Origin: Lytechinus variegatus
Taxonomy: Eukaryota; Echinodermata; Echinoidea; Temnopleuroida; Toxopneustidae
Assembly: GCF_018143015.1 (NCBI RefSeq)
Contig: NC_054743.1
Span: 43,868,922-43,932,921 of the forward strand
Direction: 5' to 3'
Length of the DNA: 64,000 bases
Shown: in pieces, positions 1 to 12,700 of the stretch
Layout of the letters: each line of letters opens with the position of its first letter
How positions within the stretch are numbered: the first letter of the stretch is position 1
Notes under the pieces: model-generated
Database searches by the model: none
What the model saw: only the letters and a program-made list of their open reading frames with translations
What the model was told of the DNA's origin: nothing
Program-made: the position numbers and the translations under genes

Positions 1-829
1 TTTGTATTTTGATGAATGTGGATACCCGGCCCTCGGCTCTGGAATTAAAAATCGCATATTTAATAGATAAAATAACATAACTCTTTTATTTATAATTTGC
101 AGGTAATCCTAAGAATATATCCCTTCTGTCCATAGTTCTTAATTCAACTAAACAAAAATTATCAATACATATTATTGACACAGAGGTTTAACTTTCATGC
201 AATCCAGTATGATTCCGTTTCTGTACAACAAAACGAGCAGCAATTGAAACCAAATCTCTTCAAACGTAATTATTCCCCATGCACGAAACCGAATCTCTTA
301 ATTCAGTTTGTTTATTTCATTTTCAACACAACAAAGTAAAGTGGTCGAAATAATTACAATGAACCTATACAGACAATATAGATAAAGCACGCACACTCAC
401 TCATGTGTGCTTATACATGTATGAGCGCATACAGGCCTTCATCTAATGATATAAAACAAAAATGATATAAACATTGTTAGACTGGTAGAGAGATAGTAGA
501 TGAGTAGATGTGGGTGAGAGATGTGATTTTTTTTAAGTTCATAAATAAATGAATAAAATTGTAATAAACAGTTCATCACTGTCTTGTCAGACAATTTTTA
601 TTGTAATCAATCTCACCATAGCGGAAATGTAACAGGATAGGCCTATACAAGGATTTTCTATTTGCAGGTTGCAGACCCTTCATTTCTGGGATTCTGGGTA
701 TATAACACTCTATAAAACACTTATCAAATTAGATGATAACGAAATTCTTTATTTGAACCAATGATTTTATGGATGAATACATGGGTAAAATTTGTTTTAT
801 TTATTTTACAATTTCAAATGCTACTTCTT
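1..829. other. Intergenic, no gene recognised
   Basis: AT-rich sequence with stop codons in all frames. I see no coding exon, RNA gene or clear transposon end here. Confidence 0.5.
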
Positions 830-1770
830 CGCCATTTGAAGTCCGGTTTAAATTCTGTTTGCTTTATAATCATGATAGCACTAGGTGGGGAATTCAAAAG
901 TTCTACACAGAATTTTGAAATTCATTAAATATGCTAATTTATGCGCATTTTTCAAAATTCACAAAAAATGCTTCTTCTTCTTTATTTGTTGACCGATCAG
1001 GAATTTTTTGCTTCCATCTGGTAGAACTTTATGAGGATCACCAAACTTCTACACAGAATTTTAAAATTTTGACCACAACAATTTTGTGCTAATGCGAAAT
1101 TAATTCATTCATACTTTTAAAAATTCACATAAATTGCTTTTTCTTCTTTAATTGTTGACCGATTTTTGATTTTTTTTTCTTCCATCTGGTAGAACTTCAT
1201 GAGGTTCACAAAACTTCTACACAGAATTTTGAAATTTTCAGTAGAAAATGACTTATGCTAATTTATGCGAAATTTCTTCACAAATCCCCCAAAATGCCTC
1301 TTAAGTTCTTTATTTGTTGACCGATTTTGATTTTTTTCTTCCATCTGGTAGAGCTGCATGAGGTTCACCAAACTTGTACACCAAATTTTGAAATTTTGTC
1401 TGGAAAATTATTTATGCTAATTTATGCGAAATATATTCATAAATCACAAAAAATGGTTTTTCTTCTTCATTTGTTGATCAATGTCAATTTTGTTTGCTTT
1501 ATATAATAGCTCGAGGTGGTGATACAAAATTTCAACACAGAATTTTGAAATTCATTAAATATGCTAATTTATTCATATATTTTCAAAACTCCCCCAAAAT
1601 TACTTATTTATTTGTCAATTGATTTTGATTATTTTTGTTCCATCTGCGAGCTACTTGAGGTTTACCAAGGTTCTACACAGAGTTAAGAAATTTTGACTAG
1701 AAAGTTATTTATGCTTAATTTATATGAAATTTATTCATAGATCACAAAAATGCTTCTATGTCATTTCTTC
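830..1770. repeat. Tandem repeat, about 140-168 bp unit, about six diverged copies
   Basis: The phrase TTCTACACAGAATTTTGAAA recurs, with substitutions, at about 901, 1047, 1215, 1374, 1531 and 1671. Between copies lie similar blocks (ATGCTAATTTATGCGAAAT, CTTCTTTATTTGTTGACCGA, TTCCATCTGGTAGAACTT). Spacing is 146, 168, 159, 157 and 140 bases. The copies are clearly diverged, so this is an old local array. No coding potential is apparent. Confidence 0.85.
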
Positions 1771-2695
1771 ATCAATTTCAATTCTATATCCTCAATTTAT
1801 GTCACCAGTATAATTCACTACAGTGTCAACTGGGCTGAAATTAAAATAGTGTTAAATTTCGTTGCGAGATGCCGGATGAGCTCCACATCATTGATGTGCT
1901 AGAAGGTATCGAATTGCCGTAGAAACAGATTAAAAAAGTAAGAAAACAATGCAAGTGAATAAATAAAGTCTCAAGTTCCAGGAGTGAAACAACAACTTAC
2001 ATAAGTTACATTTCAAGTACTTCTTAAGAGGCTCAGATGTTACTCGATGAATTAACTTCATTGCGGTTGACATAGCTCATTATGACGAGTCGGCAAATAT
2101 CTTAATTATGTGAAACTAATTAATTAATTCTTAATTTTGTTGGAAAAATTGAATAAATGAATGAATGAATGAACTATTCCAAGTAGCTTACAAACTAGTT
2201 TTAACCAGGCCCTTTCCAGTTAAGAGTTGTTTCTCTCTCGAGGAATATATCCTTGTAATTGAAATACGTTGGTAAACCATGTAAACGGTCTGTTATAGCA
2301 AAAAAAAACAACATTGATAACGTTTAAAAATATATGTCATTAATGTCGTGTCATGGATCTATATACACTATTTATTATCACCTGGTTGGATTGAATGATG
2401 TAGTACAGGTAGTATAATAGTGTGTGTGGTTTTTTTTTCTCCAAATTTCAATATATTTGTGCAAAGGTTGTTTTGTATCACCAAAATGCTTGCAAACAAA
2501 CACTGAACAATGCATTGAAGTTCACAATCATGGATCCCATGTTCATAAAATAAGGCCTGCATTTATTATTCGTTGCAATACCTCTTGTGCAAATAAACTG
2601 ATTTGAAGCTGAAAGTAGTGCAGAGAGCTGAGAGAAGCAAGTTTCGCGGTTTTTATGCCAAACCCTCCACACTCGATCACCATGATGGTTTATTT
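1771..2695. other. Intergenic, no gene recognised
   Basis: AT-rich, with a short GAAT microsatellite near 2155-2172. Short open frames here have no recognisable domain. Confidence 0.5.
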
Positions 2696-3085
2696 CCAAT
2701 TCGTCTTACATGTCTAATGCCATTTAGTCCAATTGCCAACTCGTCTACCATAATTTTGTCTATCATCAGTTCGTCTACTCACAATATTGTCTACTTTCAT
2801 CTCGTCTAATGCCATTCCCTCTAATAACCAGTTGGTCCAATAGCCATTTAGTCCATTTATTAATTGGTCTAATTAAACTAAAGTGTTAATTGTACAAACT
2901 GAATTAAAAGGAAATGGGTATTAGACCAACTGGTTATTAGACGAAATGGTAAAAGACGAATTGGTGATTAGGCGAAGTGATGATTGAACCAAATGGTTTT
3001 TAGACGAAATGTTGATAGGCGGAATGGCATTAGACTAAATGAGGGTAGACCATGTGGTGAGTGGACGAGTTGACGGTGGACGAAT
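2696..3085. repeat. Palindromic array of a degenerate 15-17 bp motif
   Basis: The left half repeats variants of CCATTTAGTCCAATTGCC and TCGTCTAATGCCATT. From about 2900 the right half repeats the complement (ATTAGACGAAATGGT, TTAGACCAACTGG). The two halves would fold into one long imperfect hairpin around about 2880. Single-orientation copies of the same motif occur at 10033-10215 and 27480-27605. Confidence 0.85.
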
Positions 3086-3545
3086 TTGCAATTTACTACA
3101 CGATCACCGGGCTCAGTCTCTTTACAATGACGTCATAAGAAAAGTGAATCCGGACATAACGTACCTTGAAATAACAATGACAAGTGGAATTACTAACACG
3201 GGTATTTTAAGTACAATTTTTTTATTAATTATGATCGTTTGCACATCTGTTCTTTGGACGAATCCAGGATGAATCTGTACAACATGTACGAGGAAGTATA
3301 AACATGAAATGAAAACCATACGACATTGCAAAAATATTTGCTGATACTGATCTCGAAGACCAACCCAAATTTTTCTATGTTATATTGGTTCTCTCTCTCT
3401 CTCTCTCAATCATTCTTTTCCTTTTTAGAACCCAACCCCTATGTGAAACAAAATTCCAAGATCATTTTTAATTTATGATTTTGCCAAATCGTGTTCAGAA
3501 AAGTGTCAAAATTTAAAACTGGGGCCCATTACAAAAAGTTTCGAT
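3086..3545. other. Intergenic, no gene recognised
   Basis: Contains a short (CT)n run near 3392-3408. No gene or transposon boundary is supported. Confidence 0.45.
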
Positions 3546-3546
3546 T

Positions 3547-4320
3547 ACACTGTAAAAACTGTGGTGTTAAAACTGACATCAATTGGTGTTAATAGAGGAC
3601 GACACCCTGAGGTGTTAAAATAACACCCTAGAGGTTGAACATAACACCAAAGTGTGTAAATGTACAAACCATAGGTTTTGTAATAACACCTATAGGTTTA
3701 AAACTAACACCACCAATTTAACACCGGTGTAAAATAACTGGTGTGGTCCTCTTTTACAATTTTTACACACGCTAAATCTCCTTAACCCCGTACTATAGGT
3801 GGGCCACCTATAGTACGGGGTTAAGCTTAGCCCACTTTCTTTTTACACAGCATATTTGCAAAGTGGGCTAACCTCACCTTTAGTACGGGATTATTTGGCC
3901 TTGCAAAAAAGCAGGGTTGTCCCAGTAATTGCGGTGCTAAGAGCGATAGTACGGGGTTAAGATCGCTAGTGTAAAACGAAAGTGGGCTAAGCTTAACCCC
4001 ATACTATAGGCATGATAGGTGGGCCTAAATGGCAATTTAGCTCCACCTATAGTACGGGGTTAAGGAAATTTAATTTAAATTGTGTAAAAAGGGTATGAGT
4101 GAAGTACTTGTACTACGAATGATCGACAAAAACCACTAGTCCGGGGTTAGCGAGCGAGTTTCGTATGTGAAAAGAAAGCATTCCTTATCCGGGGTTAGCA
4201 ATAACAATTTGGCATGTGTGAAAAAAAATTGTACGGGGTTCGCGATAGTCCGGGGCTAAGAAAATTCTGCGTAAAAGGGTATATGAACACCGGTTAACAC
4301 CACAGTTTTTGCTGTGTACA
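3547..4320. mobile_element. Tc1/mariner-type MITE split by a second palindromic MITE
   Basis: The ends are inverted copies: CACTGTAAAAACTGTGGTG on the left and its imperfect complement ending in GCTGTG on the right, each next to TA, the usual Tc1/mariner target duplication. The middle is occupied by a different palindrome whose arms begin CCTTAACCCCGTACTATAGG (about 3780) and end with the complement at about 4043-4066. A copy of the outer element's left half lies at 12768-12975 and a right end at about 10940-10983. Confidence 0.75.
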
Positions 4321-4528
4321 ACACACCATAATAGTGAGTTTTCGATCCCAAGAAGCACGACGAATTCAAGCACACCGTAAACATATTCAAAATGCCCGTC
4401 AAATGACAATGAACAGCTAGAAGGTTTTTGGTCGAAAAATATGTGAATCGGAACAGCAGTTTCGTCCAATATTAGTTTCGGAGCAGACGAAAAATTGCAA
4501 ATATGTCGTTCGTCCAGAGCCGAGGACG

Positions 4529-4683
4529 GGGGAGCGTTTCATGAAAGGACTTGTCAGACGTTTCATCCGACAAGTCCCATTTTATCCGACAGTTACTATA
4601 GTAACAGTGCCTCTCAGCCAATCAGAATCAAGAAAGATGTCAGATCTGACAACTTGTCGGACAAAAATGTTGATGAAACGGTC
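4529..4683. mobile_element. Short MITE, GTTTCATGA/TTGTCGGAC family
   Basis: Starts GGGGAGCGTTTCATGA and ends TTGATGAAACGG after an inverted TTGTCGGAC segment. Related copies lie at 32211-32345 and 60208-60340, and all three contain the block CCAATCAGAAT. It is about 150 bp and non-coding. Confidence 0.7.
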
Positions 4684-6384
4684 CCCAGAACTGCTGTTTT
4701 GATTCACAACTTCTTCGACAAAGACTTCTTGGTTGCTCTTTGCCATGGGCGGAATTTGGCAATACATTTCTTAAAAGCGTTCTGAATCTCGATACGAAAA
4801 CTCATTTTGTCGCAAAAGCTTTGTCACCAACTTAGTGCTCTACAATTTATTTTATTTAGATTGCCTTTATCGTTTATGTAATGTAAAGTTAGAAGAGTCA
4901 ATAATTGAGCATGAAGGCCCGTTCAATGATTTCTTTACTCCATTTCTCTTTGAAATTGTACTTTCACTTGCCAGGATCATGGGTACATTAACGGATGCTT
5001 TGTTTTCTAGTAGTGTTTATTTTTAATTTACTATTCACTTCAAGTTCATACATACATAGTCTGGAAAATATAATAGATATTAATATAAGAAATTGATTGC
5101 ATCTGAGTATACACAAAGTAAAATAACATTATAGAAAATGACATTTTCGATGACCTTGTAGCTGAGCAATTAGAAAAGATAACATAACATTTAAAAAATG
5201 CATAGATCAGCTAAGCAAGCGGGTCAAATTAACTGAATGATAGAATTTATTATGCATCTTCTCGCCCGAACCTCCCACCCCCCCCCCCATCTACTCTAAA
5301 GCTAAACAAACTATTACACTAACAGCAAAAAAAGCATGAGAATAGACAGAAAAAACAAAAACACCCATACACACAAAAAAGTAAAAGAAAGAGAGAGGGA
5401 AAAAAAACAAACCAACAAGAAAACGAGATTAGTGAAACGATTTTACTTTTTCGTTTCACATACCAGGGTCCATTTCTGATTTTTAACTCTTGTCCAAAAG
5501 CTTGTTAAAACAGACAAGATAAGAAGGAATTCAAAAATTACTTCTTAATAAATACTTAGTGAAATAAATGAAAATATATTCTTTTTTTTTGTTAACTGAA
5601 ACACAAGGCATTTTGAAACAGGAAAAACACGAAAAATACACAAATACACTATAAGGATCATGCGTTTCTTTACCTCCTCAGCCCCCCCCCCCCTTTCACT
5701 CTGCGCCCGTAGTCTTACACACTAAGATGGTATTGCTATAATTTCTTATCTTTTTTAGAGGTTGCCACAAAGTCAAGCTAAGCTTGTAGTGGCAACTCCG
5801 GCAACCTTTTTTAAATCGTTGTTACAGCAAATACAACCTTGTCCACATTTTTATTATTGTTAAATCTTTTGTTACTTATTATATATTTTCTTTGTTATTT
5901 TGTATAATCTATGAAAAGTTGCAGAAACAATAAATGAAGTGAAATATTCAGAAAGCATATCATGTGCTAAACAAAATAAACTAAGATTATTTTCATACAT
6001 AAATTTTAGAAGTAAAATTGTCATGGTCCTTTAATTATTACCTGACATAGATAAATCCTATCTTCTAATCTATATATACTGTATTTGTATAAAATATGTA
6101 AACACATGTAAATTACTGGAGCATACATGTTTCTAATTCCTTGCTTCAAATGATTTCTTCTGCTCTAGGAGAAATATTACGTAATTTTTGTAAAAAAGAC
6201 ATGCAGGCCATAAGACTTTAATCATAATTTGCCTTGGATAATGATAATGGAATTGCAAAAAAAAAAATCGGAGACACAAAATCATTTATTGGCATTTGTT
6301 CTGAATTCATCCGCTGCAGCATTTACATAATGAATATACAGAAAATCACGTGTAATTCACAACAAGACAGAAAAATACAATTTG
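4684..6384. other. Intergenic, low-complexity AT-rich DNA
   Basis: Contains poly-C and poly-A runs (about 5271-5288, 5685-5694) and a small inverted repeat at about 5758-5808 (GAGGTTGCCA with GGCAACTCCGGCAACC). No exon was recognised. Confidence 0.45.
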
Positions 6385-6515
6385 ATAACTCCCTCTTAAA
6401 GGACAAGTCCACCCCAACACAAAGTTGTTTTGAATTTAAAAAAAATCACACAAGCATAACGCTAGATATTTCATCAAAATCGGAGGTAAAATAAGAAAGT
6501 CATGACGTATTTTTT
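6385..6515 (+). mobile_element. Partial MITE, GGACAAGTCCACCCC family (left end)
   Basis: Begins TTAAAGGACAAGTCCACCCC and runs through ATCAAAATCGGAGGTAAAAT. The same family makes a nearly complete copy at 37010-38772. Only one end is present here, so it is a truncated copy just downstream of the methyltransferase stop codon. Confidence 0.65.
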
Positions 6516-6606
6516 TTTTCGCGTAATGACTCTTTTGTATGAAGGCCTACAGCGGTGTGATGCGTAACAAACCGATGGATACAGTCAGGTCAAAAACTTG
6601 AAAGCG

Positions 6607-6782
6607 TCATTCTTTGGTAGCCACAATGGTCATGTGTTCACTTCTACCCATGTCACCATAGAAGACATTGCCACTTCTCTTAGGTGTGACGTCACGCATA
6701 TGCTTATATACGTCATCGATGAAATCATCGTGGTGTTCCGCAGGGATGTACTTTATCGGGTAAAATAGGCAACGTAATTGTT
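6607..6782 (-). CDS. Methyltransferase exon 4 (C terminus and stop)
   Basis: The acceptor ACACACAG precedes AACAATTACG. Two bases complete a lysine codon from exon 3. The exon reads QLRCLFYPIKYIPAEHHDDF and ends in SEHMTIVATKE followed by TGA at 6607-6609. Confidence 0.82.
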
Positions 6783-9700
6783 CTGTGTGTATTGCAAATG
6801 TAAATGGTGAGAAATAGAATTCAATTAGGAGACAATTCAAATAACCATATTCAGCTTACATCGATTCAACCATTGTAGAAGAACAATTATAAAGACAAAG
6901 AGAAGTACAGCCTTTCTACGAGATAGATTACGTTTGTCGACATAAATTATTTTTTCTGCTTAGCCTAATCTTATAAACAACTTTTTCAGTTACACATGAT
7001 GCCGACCGACATGACCGAGGTGTATGGTTGACTTATACGTGGCTAAAATGACTACGGTACATATTCCAGATTACATTTAAGTACAGGCTAAGGTCCGGAG
7101 CAAATGTATCATCTAGGTAAAAAAAAATATAAAAAAAAAATAAGTAAAGTGGACATGATATCCAGCATGGCTTTTGAATCTGCTCATGTCCGTAAGCAGA
7201 ATTTTTTTTCGGGGGGGCAGGACTCGTAATTTTTTTCGAAGAAACTCAAAAGCGAGGGAGCAAAGCGACGGAGCTTGTCATTTGCATTTTCCAAAATGAA
7301 GTTGAAGGATTTCTGGCACAATTTTGATGATTTTTCTTTACAATTATCAGTAAGAAAGTATAATAAAATAAGTGTTCAAAATTTCTAGAGCAGGGGCGGA
7401 TCCAGGATTTTGAAATAGGGGGGGCGCCAGCGGCGAGGGAGCGAAGCGACCGAGCGGGGGAGGGTGTGGGAGGGGGGATACCCCCCTCCCACGGCAAGGA
7501 CTTTTTCAAAAAATCATGTCCAAAAGTCGTATTTTGAGAGCACCTTTAGAAGAAAAATGCACACTTAAATCACTGTAACTTCATGAATAAAAGACACATA
7601 CTGACTCATTAGGAGCTGGTTTCCAGTCACACCCGTATAAGCGGTCATTCAAAACATACATTTGGCAAAGGCTCTTGACTTGCTTGCATCGTGTGATTGA
7701 AACGTCAAATTTAAATGATACGAAACTGAGACTTGTAATCGATAAGTTCCGAATAATCCATTCTGTTTATTGTCATTTGTGTATTTACATTGTGTGTTTC
7801 AAACGAGAATTGTTTAGTCGTATGGCAACATGCATAAAATTTGGGGGGTTTTTTACCCAAAATGCACAGTAAATTGTTACAAACTACAGAAAAAACGACA
7901 TCATCTTCTGGTAATCAACCTTTTCCCTCGTATTATTTTCAAATCATCTTCAATAATCCAGTCATTCTACACAACCTCAAAGTAATATAATGCTTCTTAA
8001 GGGGATTCTCATCATTTTTATTGTTTACGTTCAAAGTCTCTCATCGCGTTGCCATCTTAACTTATGACCAGCCAGGATGAAATTGTATTTACATTTATTT
8101 TAACATAAGATAATCAATTTTTAAGAAGCACTTGTTAAAACTATACCTCAAATAATTAAATAAGGTCAATGATAAAATGCTAGAAAATACATGTAAGGAG
8201 CTTTGATATCCAGTCCATAATTGTATAAGTTATAAATATCAGTGGCAGACAATGTAAAATAAACCGAGGCTCGTCTTCGGTATACAGAGTTCAGAAGGCA
8301 TTTTGTAAGCTTTTCATTTATGAAATTACAAATTGTTTAGACCATGAATTCATTTAGGCTTCCAATTTGATGTTTTTTTTCTACATGTTGAATCAATGTA
8401 TACTAGCTTTCCAACCAACAAAGTAAATGTTGTAAACTGTATTGATTGCCTTCTGTTGGGCAAAGCTATTCCTGCCAAGTTTGAGCTCAATCATGATTTT
8501 TATTTTTTTAAGATGAAAATATGGAAAGTTTATTTATGCAAGACAAACGAAGAACAGACGAAATAGTGGAATTTAATTACTCACACTATAATATATAAGG
8601 GATATACTTTTAAAGCTCAGTGGGGTCGACTGGTGATTGAGAATATACAATTTTGCTTCTTGATAATTCGTTGGAATGATTGCTTCGGCGAAACTTAGTT
8701 GGGGCGCCCTGGATAATATGCCTCTGAATCTACCAGAAAGTGTGAAAGTTAGTTTACATTAAATACAAATATGTCTGACCTATACATTTCAGTGAAAACG
8801 TACATGACCAAGGCAGAATCATAATGCTGCGCACGTGGCGTCCGATATAGGGCTTCATCTTTGAGTGAAGAATAATCTCGGGGATAGACATTATCATTCG
8901 CATCGTTGACACTTTCTCTCGCGATCTGTTACTTACAGTTTACATGTATTTGCCATAAAGACGGACAAACGCATGTTACAAAAAACACAACATTTAGGGA
9001 AAAAATGATATCCAATCCAACATCTTCACACTGGTCACTGCACTGCAACTCCCGATTACAAGTGGTGCAACTTTCCAACCAATCGACTTGCGCGCCCTGG
9101 AATTCCGGAATTTACATATTGCAATACAGTATGACAGAGGTGCATTTGTGCGAACACAAAGGCCATGAGCGTAAGTTAAAATATAGTTTTGACTAGATCT
9201 AGCCCTTGAAATTGACTACATTGTACCAATCGAGTAAATATAACCATCCCCCCCCAAAAAAAAAAATCCGGCGAAAATAGGGGGGGCGCGCGCCCGGGGC
9301 GCCCCCCTCTGGATCCGCCACTGTAGAGGGCAAGTGCCCTGTCCCCCCCCCCCCCCCCCTTCCTCGCTGCGTACGGCCACAACATGCACAATGCAAACCA
9401 CTTTCTGAACTTACTTTTGACATCACTTTCCTTCCATTCAACCCAAGGGGATTGCTTCACCTCTGAACGTCTAATGACGAAACCCACTGATCTCATAAGG
9501 TCTAGAAAGCTCTCAGTGCTTTTTATTGGAAATACCTCGTAGTTGCACTCCTTGATAATGTTTCGTGTGACAAAAAAAGAAAAACAAATTCTTACAATGC
9601 AATTTTAAAGTGGGTCATCCATTATAATTGTGTTTTATTCCGCAGGATCATATTCTCTGTTAATACTGTAGGAAGTTAAATCATTGGCGTACAGCCGAAT

Positions 9701-12700
9701 GTATAATTGCGATTCCGATTTTTATTAAAGAATTTAGCATCGAAGTGGAAGTCCGTTTATTGTGGCCACAATGATAATAATTTTTTTCTACACGGTCAAT
9801 CGGGAACTAATTCATGCAGATTCTCATTTATAAAGAAGTACTGAACAAAAAAAAATACACAGTTGCAATACAGACTTTGATGGCGATGTGTGATGCCGGC
9901 AGTTATAGAAATACTAAAAAGTGATTTGTGTTGAAAATCGATAATTGGTAATTTATCCTACTTAATTTGATTGTAAAAGATGGATATCATTATGGTCACA
10001 TTGTGTCTTGAAATTAATTTTAGAATAAAGAGTGTTAGATTAGACCAATGGATAGGTCTGTTAGACGAAATGGGTATAGTCTAAGTGGAAATTGGACAAA
10101 TAAACTAAATGGCATTTAGAATAAATGGTTAGTAGACGAACTGGTGGTAGTCAAGTAGAATTACACCGACTATGTGGGATAAGACGAAAAGGACTAGACG
10201 AAGCAGGCGTAGACCAATTATTGGCAACTTACCTACAGATCATATATCGCAAGTTACGCCGAAGGTTAAATATAAACGGGTGCTATTTCCAAAGAAAAAG
10301 TAATAATTTTGACACTGTATATAGGACGGGATTCTAATTAATATACCTGTAGATATTGTCCCCATTGTGCATGCTTTCGAATCCAAGCATCGCAAGTTTC
10401 ACCGTAGGAACTATATTCTGTTAGGAGTTGAGACCTGGTAACGAAGCCAAGGAGGAATAAACCACCAGGTTTAAGACACTGGAAGACATTCCTCAATACA
10501 TTCTCCTTGTCGAAGCACCAATGAAGAGCTGTCATACTCAGGATCTTGTTAAAACTTTCCCGCCAGTCCGTAAGGAGAGGACCGAACGTCTGCGCATCTT
10601 CTTGAAAGAATTTAATGTTGGGCCCCGAGTTTTCCATCTTTGCGTATTCTATCATGCCAGGAGAAATGTCTAAACCTGCAAGAAACCATTATCCAGGAAG
10701 GTTTTAAGGGCCATCGACTTGACGAGATGGCTATAAATATTTTATCTTGCAATGTCCACATATTAACGTTACTACGTCGACTTGGCGAGCTACACTATCT
10801 CGTCAAGTTGAAAAAAAAAAAACAGTTATATGTCGACTCGGCGACTTAGTGAGATACAGTTTATCTCGCCAAGTCGGGCCCAAAAGTTGTATGTCCACAT
10901 GGCTAGTATAGGTGTTAAAATAATACTGGCAATTTAACTTATATGTACACCGGTTAACACTACAGTTTTGTTGTGCACCACGTACATGACGTATATCTCA
11001 ATACAACTTTTTAAAAGTCAACTTGGCGAGAAAGTGTATATCTCGCCAAGTCGATGGTACGTACTTCAATGCTTACGTACAAAAGTATCCCAATGGTGAA
11101 CACGTTAATCACCTAACAGGGTCATTGATTTAAGATGGGGCAAAATCCTCATGTTAGTTATTTAAGAAAAATGAAACTATTAATGTGTAAAAAAAAACGA
11201 CATCAAAGAAGAAAAAAACACATAAATCATTATTTAAAAAAATGTAATTTTTTGGTGAAAAGCGGCCGCAGAGCGCTTTATGACAATCACCTATGCCCGT
11301 TCCATGCACAGGAGTGCATACGCACTCACACGCAGGCGACCCGTTCCAAGGACCCCCGTTTTCACAAACATTTGGAGTTCCGAAGCCCGTTCCGAGGACC
11401 CTCCTTTTTTACGATAAGCCCGCTCCAAAGCTCCGTTGTTTTGTCTCACCCGCGGCACATACCTACCACTTTTTGGGTCGAGTATCCCCCCCCCCCGGGT
11501 ACATAGATCAAATAAGAAATTCATGTCACGATTAGCATAAAGGTATACATCATAATCACTGTGTCTTCATCGGCCTAACAATGCTATTGACGAATTCAGT
11601 GAGATGTACCGTGATTTTTTTTTTAAGAAATGAAAGGACAGATATTTTTTCATTCATATCAGAAGCAAAATGATACCGCACTGTTCTCATTCATCTTTTC
11701 ATAACATTCCTTTTTGTATGGCTGGTTCTTTTGATCTTATAAGCTTTGCCAAGTTTACCGATAAAAAGAGGAAGAGTAGACACGAGAGAGGTGGAGAGAC
11801 AGAGAGGGTTTTGGAGTGGGGAAAAACAGAGAACATAGAGGGGAAAGCTTAGACGGTGAAATTGTCACGAACGATTGTGGTTAAATATTTTGTCGTTATT
11901 CTGTATGTCGTCTGTACTATTCTTTTTAAATATTTGAATGAGAACTAATAAACATGAATTCCCAGGTTCGGCACTGAATTTGTAACTTATGAAAATCAAT
12001 AATAATCTTGATTTGCCTGGTAAACCAGTTTGGGGTCGATCGATGGTCTGGTTGAATTAATCCCGGAGGGGCCACTTACATTGACGAGTGGATACCATGC
12101 GCGACCAAAAAAAAAACACGTAAAAAGGATGTCTTTTTCACGATAGGGCACGTTACGTACGTAACGTGATAAGGGTGTCAAAAACACAAAAATAATGAAA
12201 AAGGGTATCTATTTCGCTAGGAAAATTACGTGTTTAGGATCGAATTTGCGGGGATGATAAAACAAAATTCAAATGTTTTATAAAGGATGTCCTTTTTGCC
12301 CCAACACTTCGTGTTTAGAGTCCCATTTGCGCGAGGTGTAGAAGAAGGGGTCGTACTAAACCAAATAAGGTAAAGCCGACGACCGAAGGACCCGTAACAA
12401 TAAAACATTCCTGTACTTGTGTAGGGGTTCATTATTTTCAGGGAATATTTGCCAAGAGTATATCGTTTTGTTTCCAATACTTGTTAAGGGTAGGGTTTCA
12501 CATGCCGATACTTGTTAAGGGGTGCATTTTCAGAATGTGGAAATTACGTGTTTAGGGTGCTTTTCGAGACCCCATGGTCGCGCATGGTATCCACTTGTGA
12601 ATGGAAGTGCCCCCCCCCCCCCCGGGGAATTAATACCTTGTACCTTGACCACTGCTTCCAATATAATATGGATTATAAACGCCTTGATGATCATAACCCT

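Noticed and set aside
8906-9196. Open frame of 96 codons that is nearly identical to one at 27871-28170, suggesting a conserved protein
   Set aside because: Both lie in matching parts of the two copies of the same transposon. The DNA itself is near-identical, so the shared frame is explained by recent copying. There is no domain and no sign of codon-biased change.
9176-9496. Single 106-codon minus-strand frame taken as one gene
   Set aside because: Only its first third is coding (exon 3 of the methyltransferase). The rest reads through the splice donor into transposon sequence.
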